DNA from: an uncultured Roseburia sp. | Lineage (GTDB): Bacteria > Bacillota > Clostridia > Lachnospirales > Lachnospiraceae | Length of the DNA stretch: 49,150 nucleotides | Assembly: GCA_910584215.1 (NCBI GenBank) | Contig: CAJTYI010000010.1 | Span: 1-49,150, forward strand | Direction: 5' to 3' | Shown here: positions 7,191-17,983 of the stretch, one piece after another | Layout of the letters: every line of letters starts with the position of its first letter | Position numbering within the stretch: position 1 is the first letter of the stretch | Notes under the pieces: model-generated | Seen by the model: the letters and a program-made list of their open reading frames with translations, nothing else | Told to the model about the DNA's origin: nothing | Database searches by the model: none | Position numbers and translations under genes: made by a program

Positions 7191-8942
7191 ATGGAGCAGA
7201 TGCATCAGAGGAATGAAAGACTGATAGAGAATAAAATTTGGAAGTATCTTTTACCGGGAATCATGATGTCGCTGGCTTTGCAGTTGGGGAACATCGTAGA
7301 TACAATATTTGTGGGGAACTTTTTGGGGACAGAGGCAATGTCAGCAATCACTCTTGTTCTTCCCATGGAAACTTTAATACAGGTAACAGGCTATTGTCTT
7401 GGTATGGGAGGATCTATTGCAGCAGGTATTTTGCTTGGCAGGAGAGATAAAGAGGGAGCATCACAACTGTTTTCGATCACACTGTTGATAACGGTTGTTG
7501 TGGGACTGATCATTGCTGCAGCGGCGCCTTTTTTGGCAATGCCCATTGCAGATGCTCTTGCAAAGGGTGGAAGTCTGAATATTCTTGCGGGCCACTATCT
7601 TTTTGTAGGGATGCTTGGCGCTCCGGTTATTGGTGTCGGGCTTCTTATGCCCAGTTTTTTGGGTGTGGAAAACCATCCTGGGCTTGCGTCTGCCTATCTG
7701 ATTATTTCTAATGTTATCAATCTGATTCTTGATTACATATTATTAAAATTCACTGATATTGGTATTGCGGGTGCTGCCCTGTCTACGGTGGTTGGATTTT
7801 TACTCGGAATGGTTGTTTTTATCTTATATATCCGTTCCCCGAAGCGCATGATAAGCTTTGTCAGAATCCAATCATTTGCTCCTCTCAAAGAGGCGGTCAT
7901 ATCAGGGGCGCCGATTTTTGTATTTATGATTATGACCATAATAAAATCATTTGGGCTGAATGAAATTATCATCCGTTTTATTGGAGATGGCGGGATGGCA
8001 GTTTATACGGTATGCGACAATGTCCTTATGATTGTGGAAATGATTACGGCCGGAATCATAGGCGTAATACCAAATATAGCGGGAATTCTTTATGGGGAAA
8101 AGGATTACTTTGGTATACGCGCGCTCAGTAAAAGGGTTCTTGTATTAAGCGCGATTGCAACACTATGTATTTTTGTGCTTGTTATGGCGCTTACAAAGTC
8201 TATTACCGCTATGTTTGGCGTCGATCATTCAGCTCTTTCCTCCATGATGGTGACAGCGCTCAGGATTTTTATTTTGTGCCTGCCGGCATATGTATGGAAT
8301 AAATTTCTTGTGGGCTATTATGAATCGATTGAAGAGTCAAAACAGGCAAGCATTATTACATTCTTTCAAAATGGCATTTATGTGCTGCCCGCTGCAGCGT
8401 TAGGGATTATTCTGGAAGTAAAAATGGGCGGCAGCGGCATAAATGGTCTGGCGCTTGGTTTTGTTTGTTCGGAAATCATGACCGTTCTTACGGCATATAT
8501 TTATCGCAAAATCAAGTATAAAGGTACGGATTTTTATCTGCTTCCGAAGGAAACGGGAATATGTTTTGATTTTACCGTGAAGGCAGATATGGAGGAGACT
8601 GCGCTGGTACCCAGGGAGGTAAAAAAGTTCTGTCTCGATCATGGCATAAATGCGAATAAGGCGAATATCGTGGCGGTGGCTGCGGAGGAAATGATCGTAA
8701 ATTGTATCAAATATGGCGGCAGGATGTCTCATTGGATTGATGTCAGCCTAGTGATAGAAAAGCAAAAGATGCTTCTGCGAATCCGGGACAATGGAGTGCC
8801 TTTTAATCCCACGGAGTATGAATTTGACAGTGGGAAATTTGATATACATGGGATTGAGCTTGTGAAAACAATCTCATCCGACATCAGTTATATGCGCACA
8901 ATGGATTTGAATAATACTGTGTTAGAATTTGATATGGAATAG
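7191..8942 (+). CDS. MATE efflux transporter fused to C-terminal anti-sigma-type HATPase domain
   Basis: Residues ~10-440 are a twelve-helix MATE exporter (start ENKIWKYLLPGIMMSLALQLGNIVDTIFVG). Residues ~450-583 are a cytoplasmic GHKL domain like RsbW/SpoIIAB: N-box AAEEMIVNCIKYGG with Glu and Asn near residue 504, G1 box RIRDNGVPFNP near 533, and the short motif DIHGIELVK. Known: such ATPases phosphorylate STAS partners and sequester sigma factors. Two STAS genes lie downstream in the same operon. The start at ATG 7191 is preferred over 7185 because AGGAGG (7177-7182) is then 8 bp away. The stop overlaps the next gene's AGGAGG. Probable role: export of the NRPS product, gated by or reporting to a partner switch (inference). 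The fusion itself is directly visible in one uninterrupted frame. Confidence 0.9.
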   Translation: MEQMHQRNERLIENKIWKYLLPGIMMSLALQLGNIVDTIFVGNFLGTEAMSAITLVLPMETLIQVTGYCLGMGGSIAAGILLGRRDKEGASQLFSITLLITVVVGLIIAAAAPFLAMPIADALAKGGSLNILAGHYLFVGMLGAPVIGVGLLMPSFLGVENHPGLASAYLIISNVINLILDYILLKFTDIGIAGAALSTVVGFLLGMVVFILYIRSPKRMISFVRIQSFAPLKEAVISGAPIFVFMIMTIIKSFGLNEIIIRFIGDGGMAVYTVCDNVLMIVEMITAGIIGVIPNIAGILYGEKDYFGIRALSKRVLVLSAIATLCIFVLVMALTKSITAMFGVDHSALSSMMVTALRIFILCLPAYVWNKFLVGYYESIEESKQASIITFFQNGIYVLPAAALGIILEVKMGGSGINGLALGFVCSEIMTVLTAYIYRKIKYKGTDFYLLPKETGICFDFTVKADMEETALVPREVKKFCLDHGINANKANIVAVAAEEMIVNCIKYGGRMSHWIDVSLVIEKQKMLLRIRDNGVPFNPTEYEFDSGKFDIHGIELVKTISSDISYMRTMDLNNTVLEFDME

Positions 8943-8953
8943 GAGGAAGGAAA

Positions 8954-11900
8954 GTGAAAAAAAATAACGACACGATCTATGAAATTGATTTTGTATCGGT
9001 AGTAAGTATGTTTGAGAAACAGGTAGAAATGCATCCGCACAAAACGGCAGTCATTTCAGGCGGCGAGAGGAAAACGTACGGTGAACTGAATGCGGATGCA
9101 AACAGGGTGGCAGATGTCCTGATTAAAAATGGGGTAGAGGCGGAAACGATTGTAGCTGTCCTGTTAGAGCGTGGCATAAAAGTTTATACTGCGACACAGG
9201 GAATCTTAAAGGCAGGCGGGGCATTTACCTGTATTTCTGCCGAATATCCCAAGGAGCGTGTGCGTTATATATTAGAGGATAGCGGCGCAAAGTGGATTAT
9301 TACAGATGAAAAGACAAAAAATCAGTTCAGGGATTTGTGGGAGACAGTAGAGTGTACTCCTCTTATCATCGACGAGATTTTGAAAGGTAAAAATACGCAA
9401 AATCCCAATCGGGAAATTCATGAAAATGACTTATGCTATGTTATTTATACGTCTGGTTCTACGGGAAAGCCTAAGGGTGTTATGATTGAACAGGGGAATC
9501 TATCAAATTTCGTAAATCCGAACCCAAAGAACCATGAAACGCTTGGATATATAGAAAAATCGTCGGTTGTTCTTGCACTTGCGGCAATGACATTTGACGT
9601 TTCTATTATGGAAGAGTTTATTCCTCTCACAAATGGCATGACGGTTGTCATTGCAACAGAGGAGGAAATACATAATCTGGATTTGCTTGCGGAAACCATT
9701 CTGCAGAATGGCGTTGATAATATAGCAACGACACCGTCTTTTATTTCTGTTATGCTGGAAATTCCGAAAATGCGGGAGGCATTGAAGCAGGTTCGCTGTT
9801 ACGATCTGGGCGCTGAAGCATTTCAGGGAGGATTGTATGACAAAATATGTGAAATCAATCCGCAAGCATATATCATGAACGGATATGGTCCTACAGAAAC
9901 AACGATTAGCTGTACTATGAAAGTGATTACGGGTAGTGAGAATATCACCATTGGCATACCGAATGCCAATGTGCTTGTATATATTATTGATGAGAATCAT
10001 AAAGAAGTGCCGGATGGGCAGGTTGGTGAGCTTCTCATCTGTGGAAAGGGTGTAGGGCGTGGATATCGGAACCTTCCTGAAAAGACGGCCGAAGTATTTA
10101 TTGAGTATCATGGTATGCGTGGCTACAAGTCAGGAGATCTTGCCCTGATTAACTCTGAGGGGGAGATTGAATTTCATGGAAGAAAGGATAATCAGGTAAA
10201 ACTCAGAGGCCTTCGGATTGAGCTTGGTGAGGTTGAGGAAGTGATTCTAAGCCATGCGGATGTTCTGAATGCAGTAGCGGTAGTTGTTGATGAGCAGCTT
10301 TGTGTATACTATACTGCCACAAAAGAAATCGCGCCACAGGAGCTTTCTGATTTTGCGGCAGAGAGCCTTGCCTACTATATGGTGCCGGATATTCTGCTTC
10401 AGATTGAGGAAATGCCACTGACGGCAAATCAGAAAATAGACAAAAAAGCCCTGCCCAAACCGGTGTTGAAACAGGGCGATTATGAGGTTCCTAAAAATAA
10501 GACGCAGCAAAAGATTTTTGATATCGTAGCATCCGTTACCAATAACAGCAACTTTGGCATAAACACGCCATTTTACCGTGCAGGGCTTACTTCTCTGGGG
10601 GCAATGAAATTAAATGTCTTGCTGGCAGAGGGATTTGGCATAGTGATAAAGACCAGCGATATCACTCAGTATAATACGGTGATACTTATGGAGGAATTTA
10701 TCAGGAATGCAGAATCACCTGATGCAGTGGAAACCCGTTGCGTTTATCCTTTAACAGGTTCCCAGAAAGGGATTTTTGCGGAGTGTGCGAAAAACCCGGA
10801 AACAACGATTTATAATATCCCGTTTTTGTTCACGCTTGACAACAGTATTGAGGAAGAGAAACTTGCCAATGCGGTTGCCAGAACCGTTCAGGCACATTCC
10901 TATATGATGGCACGTTTTGAGATCAGTGAAGACGGAGAAATGGTTCAAAAACCCTTTTCAGAAGATTTTGTGCCTGAGATTATCAGAACAACAGACAGTG
11001 AGTTCAAGAAGAACGGTCTTGTAAAGCCATTTCAATTAGAAGGGGGCAGGCTGTTTCGGATTGCAATCTACCAGACGGAGACGAAGAAATATCTGTTTGT
11101 AGATTTTCACCACATTATGGCAGACGGAAATTCCTATGATATTTTTTTCAGCGACTTGAACCGTGCCTATATGGGCGAAGAATTGGAAGCAGAAAACTAT
11201 ACGGGGTTTGATGCGGCTGTTTCAGAGGAATATGCAGTGAAGAGAGGCGGTTATAAAAAGGCTGCTCTTTATTATGACAATATTTTTCAGGGGCTGGAAA
11301 TCGAGTCGCTGCCGATTTTTGACAAAAAAGAAGAGACGCCCAAAAAGGGGCTGGCAGAATATAAAATGTCAGTTTCTGCGGAAGTGGCCCTTAAGCTTTG
11401 CGAAAGATTGGGAATTACACCAAATACACTCTTTACCGGAGTTTTTGGAATCCTGATGTCCCGCTGGTCAAATGCAAAGGAATCGCTGTTTGCGACCATC
11501 TATAATGGCAGGAACGATTCGAGGCTTGAGAATACGGTTTGTATGCTTGTAAAAACGCTTCCGGTATATTGCAAATTTGATGATAAGACAACGGTGGTAT
11601 CCTATATGGTTTCTTTGCAGGAACAGTTGATGAATTCCATGGCAAATGATATTTTCCCATTTTCCGATATTGCCGCAAAATATGGGATTACTTCTGATTT
11701 GATTTTTGCATATCAGGCAGAACTTACAGACGATTATCCGATAGGAAATACCGTTGCGGTTGGTGAGGATTTGTCCCTCGACCTGCCCAAAGAGCCACTG
11801 TTACTCCAGGTTCGCCTCTATGACGGGGAATATTATCTGACAGCGGAGTACCGCAGTGATTTGTATCAGGAGGAAACGGTTCAGAATATTATGGATTCTT

Positions 11901-14900
11901 ACAATGCCGCTTTCAAATCCATATTCGGCTGCCGCAATGTATCCGATGTGACAATCCTTTCGGAGCAGCAGGAAAAAATGCTTGACAGTTTTAATGAGAC
12001 AGAAGCGCCCTATGATGACAGCAAAACGGTTGTGGATATGTTTGAGGAGGCGGTTGCTAAATATCCCGGCCAGACAGCCGTTGTATACGAAGATGTCAGA
12101 TATACATACAGTGAGGTTGAAAAAATAACGCATAATCTTGCGGGCGATCTTATACGGAAGGGATTGACAGCGGGTGACGTAGCTGCTGTGCTGATTCCGC
12201 GCTGTGCATATATGGCAATCTGTTCGATGGGTATTGCCCGCAGTGGCTGTGCCTGCCAGCCGCTTGACTATACATATCCTCAGGACAGACTGCATTTTAT
12301 GCTGGAGGACAGTGGTGCGAAACTGTTGATTACTACACCGAAGATGCGTGAATTGGTGTCTGGCTATACCGGACAGATCTTGTATCTTGATGAGATACCA
12401 GACCTGCCGGAATATACGGAAAAGCTGCCGTCTCCAAAGCCGGAGGATTTGTTTACGCTGCTTTACACATCAGGCTCGACAGGGGTACCCAAGGGCTGTA
12501 TGCTTGATTATGGAAATATCACTGCATTCTGCACATGGTATCACAGACAATATCAGTTTGACAGTTCTGCCCACCTGGCCGCCTATGCCTCCTATGGTTT
12601 TGACGCGTCTATGATGGATATTTTTACGTCTCTTACGGCAGGTGCGCAATTAAATATCATTGCTGAGGAAATACGCCTTGACCTTTTTGCACTCCGTGAT
12701 TATTTTGAAGAGAACCAGATTACCCATTCCTTTATGACGACACAGGTGGGACGCCAGTTCGCAATGGAAATAAAGAGTAAAACATTAAAACATCTCAGTG
12801 TGGGCGGAGAAAAGCTGGTTCCTTTAAATCCGCCAGAGGGTATCAAGTTTTACAATGTCTATGGGCCTACGGAATGCACGGTTTATACAACGATCTTTGA
12901 GATGACTCGGTATTATAATGATATTCCAATCGGGAAGCCGCTGGATAATCTGAAACTCTATATTGTGGATGACAAAGGACACCGCCTGCCGGCAGGAGCG
13001 TCCGGTGAGCTGCTCGTCTCGGGAAGGCAGGTATCGCGGGGGTATCTGAACCGTCCAGAGAAAACAAGGGAGGTGTATGCGAAAAATCCTTATACTGACC
13101 AGAAGGGATACGAGCGGATGTACCACACAGGTGATGTGGTGCGCTACTTAAATGATGGAAATATTTCTTTTGTGGGCAGACGGGACGCCCAGGTAAAAAT
13201 AAGAGGATTTCGTATTGAGCTTACGGAAGTGGAGGAAGTTATCCGACGTTTTCCGGGGATAAAAGATGCCACAGTTGCCGCATTTGATCAGGAGGGCGGC
13301 GGTAAATATATCGCAGCGTATGTTGTGTCAGGTGAGCAGATTGATATAGGGAAGCTGAATGCTTTTATTATGGAAACAAAGCCGCCGTATATGGTACCGG
13401 CTGTAACGATGCAGATTGACCGGATTCCATTAAATCAGAACCACAAGGTCAACAAGCGCGCTCTGCCAAAGCCGCAAAAGGCAGTGGAGGAAATGATTCC
13501 GCCGAAAAATGAAATGCAGCAGCGTATTTGTGACTGCATTGCTGAAGCAATCGGGCACAGGGAGTTTGGTATCACTACGGATATTCAGCTTGCAGGACTG
13601 ACTTCTATCAGTGCGATAAAACTTAATGTAATTCTGGCAAAGAAATTTGACGTGGCGATCAAGACAAATGATATCAGGGAAAACCCAACTGTCGTCCAGT
13701 TAGAAAAATTTCTTCTGGGGGCGGAAAAATCCGAGATACATGAAGTGCGGGAGGTGTATCCTCTCACCAACGCGCAGGCAGGCATCTTTGTAGACTGTAC
13801 GGCGAATATGGGAACAACGGTTTATAATATTCCATATTTGTTCCGGCTCAGTCCCAAGATAGATTTGGTCCGGCTCAAAGAAGCAGTAGAGCAGACAGTG
13901 GAAGCGCACCCATATCTGAAAGTGCAGCTTTTTATGGATGAGGACGGTGAAATACGCCAGCGCAGGAATGATCATTTGGAATACGCCACTGAAATTATCA
14001 ACGGCATGGACAGGGAAAAACTGGTAAGGCCATTTCCGCTGTTTCATGCGCCGCTGTTCCGTTTTGAGATCCATAGGACACATGAGGGAAGTTATCTGTT
14101 CCTTGACGTGCATCATCTGATTGCAGACGGCACCTCTCTGTCTGTTATTTTGTCGGATATCGACAGGGCATATGAGGGCGAAAAGCTTACAACAGAGGCA
14201 TATACTGCCTATGATGCAGCGCTTGACAACGAAAGGGCAATGCAGGGAGAAAAGTATAAAAAAGCGGAAGAATTTTTCGCCTCTGTATTGAAAGACTGCA
14301 GCTCGGACACCAGTCTTTATCCTGACAAAAATGAAGAGGCGCCGGGTGTTGGGAATTTGTGCAGAAAGAGCGATGTCATCAGCAGGGAAGCTGTGCAGGC
14401 GCTCTGTGAGAAATATGGTATAACAGAGAATGTATTTTTCACAGGTGTATTTGGCGCAGCGCTGGCAAGATACCATTTTGCCCCCAAAAGTGTATTTACA
14501 ACCATCTATCACGGCAGAAATGACTCGCGTCTTTCTGATACAATCGGTATGTTTGTCAAAACATTGCCTGTGGTGTGTGATACGACGAAAAATGCAAAAG
14601 ATTATTTTGTGACAATTAAAAACCAGCTTATGGGAATGATGGATCACGATATTTATCCGTTCCAGGAAATCAGCCGCAATTTCCATATTAAGCCGGATAC
14701 GATGTTTGTGTATCAGGGCGGGAATTTTGCATTTACTAAAATCTGCGGAGAGGAGGCAGAAGAAATCCCCCTTGGCTTAAATGCGGCAAAGGAGCCGATA
14801 TCGCTTATGATGAGCATTGAAAACGGCGAATATATCTATGAACTGGAATACAGAAGTGATTTGTTTGAAAAGGAGACGGCAGAGTATCTGATAGAAAACC

Positions 14901-17900
14901 TTGAAATCACCACAAGGGCTTTCCTTGATGGAAAGGAACCTTCAGAGATACGCCTTCTGTTCGATGAACAGGATAAGATGGTAAATACGCCGCAGTATAT
15001 GGGGAAGACTTTTATCGACCTGTTCCGGGAAGCTGTGTCAAAATATCCGGACAATACTGCCGTAAAAGATGAGAACGGTACCATAACATATGCAGAGCTT
15101 GATGCAGTGTCGGAGTATATAGCGGATAAACTGACGAAGAACGGTTTTGGGCGGGAAAATGTTGCCGGAATTTTATGCGGCAGGACAAGGGAATTTGTGG
15201 AGGCGTTTGTAGGAATTATGAAAGCGGGCGGCGCATATGTTCCCCTGGATCCGGAATATCCGCAGGAGAGAATTGCATATATGCTCTCTGACAGTGGCAG
15301 TGAAAATCTTCTTCTTATGAGGAAATATCAGCTACTGACAGAGGGGTATGACAAGAATGTAATTTATCTGGACGAGATAGAAAAAGACGGACTTGGCTTT
15401 ACTGGAAAGACGGATTTGACGCCGCCGCTTCCAGAGAATCTGGCATATATGATTTACACCTCCGGCTCGACAGGAAAACCAAAGGGCGTTATGCTGGAAC
15501 ACCGCAACCTTATGACATTGATTGAGCATACAGTCACCTTTCATAAGACGGTTCCGGAGGATATGTACGGCGAATTTTCTTCTTTCTGCTTTGACGCTTC
15601 GGTTCATGACCTGTTTATGCCTTTGACGGTGGGAGCTTCGCTTTATATTTTCCCGGAAAGTGTCAGGAAGGATGCTGTCGCTGTCTGCCGTACCTTTGAA
15701 AACGAGCCGATTACGGTAGCGACCATGCCGACGCAGATGGGTGAGCTTGTGGCGGAAACCCTGACAGGGGATTGCGCTTTAAGGCTTCTCACCCTAGGAG
15801 GCGAAAAGTTTAAGCGCTATTATGACAGGAAGTACATCATGGTAAATGGCTATGGGCCTACGGAAAATACCGTTTCGTCCACAGAGTTTGTGGTTGATAA
15901 GGAATATAAAACGATTCCGATTGGCAAATCACAGCTCAATGTAAGGAGTTACATCGTAGATGAGAACTTAAAGCGCGTACCTGTGGGAGTGCCAGGGGAG
16001 CTTTGCGTGGCAGGGCGGCAGGTGGCAAGAGGCTACCATAATCTGCCGGAAAAAACAGCATCCGTATTTGCGCCAAATCCTTTTGCCACATGCAAAGATG
16101 AGGAAAGACTGTATCATACAGGCGATATGGCGCGTCTGAAAGGTGACGGAAATATTGAATATATCGGGCGGATTGACTCACAGATTAAGATTAATGGATT
16201 CCGCGTGGAACTTGGCGAAATCGAGGGGGCAGTCCTGAAACGTGACGGCGTTTGTGAGGCGGCGGCAATCCCTGTAGACCAGAGTGGTGTAACCTATATT
16301 GCGGTTTATTATACCGGAGCGGAGTACAAAGAGGGGGATTGGAAAGGATTTTTAAGTCCCTTGCTGCCGGAATACATGGTGCCTGCGTTCTATACGCATC
16401 TGGACAAAATGCCCGTTACGCCCGGCGGAAAGATTGATAAGCGTGCTTTGCCAAAGCCTGCTATTATGGAAGAGCGCACCGATTATGTTGCACCTCAGAC
16501 GGGATCGCAGATAAAACTGTGTAAGCTGTTTGAAAAGGCATTAGGGCGGGAAAAGGTAGGAATCGATGACGATTTCTTTGCAATTGGCGGTACCTCCCTT
16601 GCCGCTTCTAAGGTTGCAGTCATGTGCCTGAATGAGAAGATTCCTCTGGTATATGCAGATATTTTCAAATATCCTACGGTGCGCGATCTTGCCAAGGCGT
16701 TATATGGAGATGAGGTGCAGAAGGAAAATACAGATGAATTTGCAAATTATTCCTACAATGCAATCGATACGCTGATTGCTGCAAACAACAGTCAAAACGC
16801 TGACTGTGTGGAGAAAAAGGAGTTAGGTGATATCCTGATTACGGGTGCAACAGGCTTTCTTGGGATTCATGTGTTAAAAGAATTTCTTGACAATTACGAT
16901 GGCAAGGCATATTGTATGGTGCGTAAAGGCAGATACGAGTCAAGTGAGCGGCGTCTGATGAATATGCTGATGTATTATTTTGACTTGCCATATACCGAAC
17001 TGTTTGGTGACAGGATTATCTGCATTGACAGCGACATAACGGACAGGAAAGCGGTAGACGGGTTAAAAGACGTACCTTTTACCACATTGATCAACTGTGC
17101 CGCCTGCGTCAAACATTTTGCAGCGGGTGAGATGTTAGAAAAAATCAATGTAACAGGCGTCAAACATCTGATCGATCTCTGCTCGTCAGCAAATAGAAGG
17201 CTTGTACAGATTTCAACCATATCAGTAGGCGGCGAGGGTATGGACGGCAGACCGCCGATGGATCAAAAACTTGCTGAAAATGATCTGTATTTTGGCCAGA
17301 GGATTGCCAATGAGTATATACGCACGAAGTTCCTTGCGGAACGTGCTGTGCTGGAAGCGGCCGCGAAAGGTCTGGAAGCGAAAGTGATTCGTGTCGGCAA
17401 TCTTATGAGCCGCCACAGAGATGGGGAGTTCCAGATTAACTTTATCACGAACGGTTTTCTGAGGAGTTTGCGTGGGTACGCTGCAGTTGGCGCATTTCCA
17501 ATCGACAGCATGAATGAAAGCGCAGAATTTTCTCCAATTGATGAAACAGCGGCAGCAGTGCTCTCTCTTGCGGGAACGGACAGCAGGTTTACGGTATTCC
17601 ATGCCTGCAACAACCACAGGATTTTTATGAGTGATGTGATCTATGAAATGCGTGCGAGGGGCTTTGACATTAAAATCATGCCTGGAGATCAATTCATTGA
17701 GACGGTCAATGCGTATGCGGCAGAACATGAAACAAGTGATGCGGTATCGGGGCTTATAGCTTATACTTCCCATGATGAGGAGGAACTCTATACGATTGAT
17801 TATGATAATGCCTTTACAACCGAAGTGCTTTACCGTTTGGGATTCAAATGGAATATCACGGATAACAGATATCTTGCAAATGCAATCGAAGCATTGGAGG

Positions 17901-17941
17901 GGCTGAACTTTTTTGAGAATGAATTTTCAGGTATGCTCTAA
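8954..17941 (+). CDS. Trimodular non-ribosomal peptide synthetase, A-T-C-A-T-C-A-T-R
   Basis: 2995 residues from GTG 8954 (AGGAGG at 8941-8946). Domains: A1 ~10-500 (YTSGSTGKPKG at 165), T1 with Ser547, C1 (HHIMADG at 719), A2 (YTSGSTGVPKG at 1171), T2 Ser1551, C2 (HHLIADG at 1720), A3 (YTSGSTGKPKG at 2168), T3 Ser2548 (IGGTSLAA), and a reductase domain ~2625-2995 (GATGFLG at 2631, YIRTK at 2788-2792). Each A domain keeps its catalytic Lys (NQKIDK, NHKVNK, GGKIDK). There is no starter C, epimerase or thioesterase. Predicted product: a tripeptide with free N-terminus released by NADPH reduction as an aldehyde (or alcohol). T1 and T2 read AGLTS instead of GG-S. Modules 1 and 2 look like an internal duplication. 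Specificity residues read by eye suggest an aliphatic residue at A2; A1 and A3 are unclear. Confidence 0.95.
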   Translation: MKKNNDTIYEIDFVSVVSMFEKQVEMHPHKTAVISGGERKTYGELNADANRVADVLIKNGVEAETIVAVLLERGIKVYTATQGILKAGGAFTCISAEYPKERVRYILEDSGAKWIITDEKTKNQFRDLWETVECTPLIIDEILKGKNTQNPNREIHENDLCYVIYTSGSTGKPKGVMIEQGNLSNFVNPNPKNHETLGYIEKSSVVLALAAMTFDVSIMEEFIPLTNGMTVVIATEEEIHNLDLLAETILQNGVDNIATTPSFISVMLEIPKMREALKQVRCYDLGAEAFQGGLYDKICEINPQAYIMNGYGPTETTISCTMKVITGSENITIGIPNANVLVYIIDENHKEVPDGQVGELLICGKGVGRGYRNLPEKTAEVFIEYHGMRGYKSGDLALINSEGEIEFHGRKDNQVKLRGLRIELGEVEEVILSHADVLNAVAVVVDEQLCVYYTATKEIAPQELSDFAAESLAYYMVPDILLQIEEMPLTANQKIDKKALPKPVLKQGDYEVPKNKTQQKIFDIVASVTNNSNFGINTPFYRAGLTSLGAMKLNVLLAEGFGIVIKTSDITQYNTVILMEEFIRNAESPDAVETRCVYPLTGSQKGIFAECAKNPETTIYNIPFLFTLDNSIEEEKLANAVARTVQAHSYMMARFEISEDGEMVQKPFSEDFVPEIIRTTDSEFKKNGLVKPFQLEGGRLFRIAIYQTETKKYLFVDFHHIMADGNSYDIFFSDLNRAYMGEELEAENYTGFDAAVSEEYAVKRGGYKKAALYYDNIFQGLEIESLPIFDKKEETPKKGLAEYKMSVSAEVALKLCERLGITPNTLFTGVFGILMSRWSNAKESLFATIYNGRNDSRLENTVCMLVKTLPVYCKFDDKTTVVSYMVSLQEQLMNSMANDIFPFSDIAAKYGITSDLIFAYQAELTDDYPIGNTVAVGEDLSLDLPKEPLLLQVRLYDGEYYLTAEYRSDLYQEETVQNIMDSYNAAFKSIFGCRNVSDVTILSEQQEKMLDSFNETEAPYDDSKTVVDMFEEAVAKYPGQTAVVYEDVRYTYSEVEKITHNLAGDLIRKGLTAGDVAAVLIPRCAYMAICSMGIARSGCACQPLDYTYPQDRLHFMLEDSGAKLLITTPKMRELVSGYTGQILYLDEIPDLPEYTEKLPSPKPEDLFTLLYTSGSTGVPKGCMLDYGNITAFCTWYHRQYQFDSSAHLAAYASYGFDASMMDIFTSLTAGAQLNIIAEEIRLDLFALRDYFEENQITHSFMTTQVGRQFAMEIKSKTLKHLSVGGEKLVPLNPPEGIKFYNVYGPTECTVYTTIFEMTRYYNDIPIGKPLDNLKLYIVDDKGHRLPAGASGELLVSGRQVSRGYLNRPEKTREVYAKNPYTDQKGYERMYHTGDVVRYLNDGNISFVGRRDAQVKIRGFRIELTEVEEVIRRFPGIKDATVAAFDQEGGGKYIAAYVVSGEQIDIGKLNAFIMETKPPYMVPAVTMQIDRIPLNQNHKVNKRALPKPQKAVEEMIPPKNEMQQRICDCIAEAIGHREFGITTDIQLAGLTSISAIKLNVILAKKFDVAIKTNDIRENPTVVQLEKFLLGAEKSEIHEVREVYPLTNAQAGIFVDCTANMGTTVYNIPYLFRLSPKIDLVRLKEAVEQTVEAHPYLKVQLFMDEDGEIRQRRNDHLEYATEIINGMDREKLVRPFPLFHAPLFRFEIHRTHEGSYLFLDVHHLIADGTSLSVILSDIDRAYEGEKLTTEAYTAYDAALDNERAMQGEKYKKAEEFFASVLKDCSSDTSLYPDKNEEAPGVGNLCRKSDVISREAVQALCEKYGITENVFFTGVFGAALARYHFAPKSVFTTIYHGRNDSRLSDTIGMFVKTLPVVCDTTKNAKDYFVTIKNQLMGMMDHDIYPFQEISRNFHIKPDTMFVYQGGNFAFTKICGEEAEEIPLGLNAAKEPISLMMSIENGEYIYELEYRSDLFEKETAEYLIENLEITTRAFLDGKEPSEIRLLFDEQDKMVNTPQYMGKTFIDLFREAVSKYPDNTAVKDENGTITYAELDAVSEYIADKLTKNGFGRENVAGILCGRTREFVEAFVGIMKAGGAYVPLDPEYPQERIAYMLSDSGSENLLLMRKYQLLTEGYDKNVIYLDEIEKDGLGFTGKTDLTPPLPENLAYMIYTSGSTGKPKGVMLEHRNLMTLIEHTVTFHKTVPEDMYGEFSSFCFDASVHDLFMPLTVGASLYIFPESVRKDAVAVCRTFENEPITVATMPTQMGELVAETLTGDCALRLLTLGGEKFKRYYDRKYIMVNGYGPTENTVSSTEFVVDKEYKTIPIGKSQLNVRSYIVDENLKRVPVGVPGELCVAGRQVARGYHNLPEKTASVFAPNPFATCKDEERLYHTGDMARLKGDGNIEYIGRIDSQIKINGFRVELGEIEGAVLKRDGVCEAAAIPVDQSGVTYIAVYYTGAEYKEGDWKGFLSPLLPEYMVPAFYTHLDKMPVTPGGKIDKRALPKPAIMEERTDYVAPQTGSQIKLCKLFEKALGREKVGIDDDFFAIGGTSLAASKVAVMCLNEKIPLVYADIFKYPTVRDLAKALYGDEVQKENTDEFANYSYNAIDTLIAANNSQNADCVEKKELGDILITGATGFLGIHVLKEFLDNYDGKAYCMVRKGRYESSERRLMNMLMYYFDLPYTELFGDRIICIDSDITDRKAVDGLKDVPFTTLINCAACVKHFAAGEMLEKINVTGVKHLIDLCSSANRRLVQISTISVGGEGMDGRPPMDQKLAENDLYFGQRIANEYIRTKFLAERAVLEAAAKGLEAKVIRVGNLMSRHRDGEFQINFITNGFLRSLRGYAAVGAFPIDSMNESAEFSPIDETAAAVLSLAGTDSRFTVFHACNNHRIFMSDVIYEMRARGFDIKIMPGDQFIETVNAYAAEHETSDAVSGLIAYTSHDEEELYTIDYDNAFTTEVLYRLGFKWNITDNRYLANAIEALEGLNFFENEFSGML

Positions 17942-17983
17942 TACTACGAAAAAATTATGCTGATTTTTATGGAGGAGGCAAAA

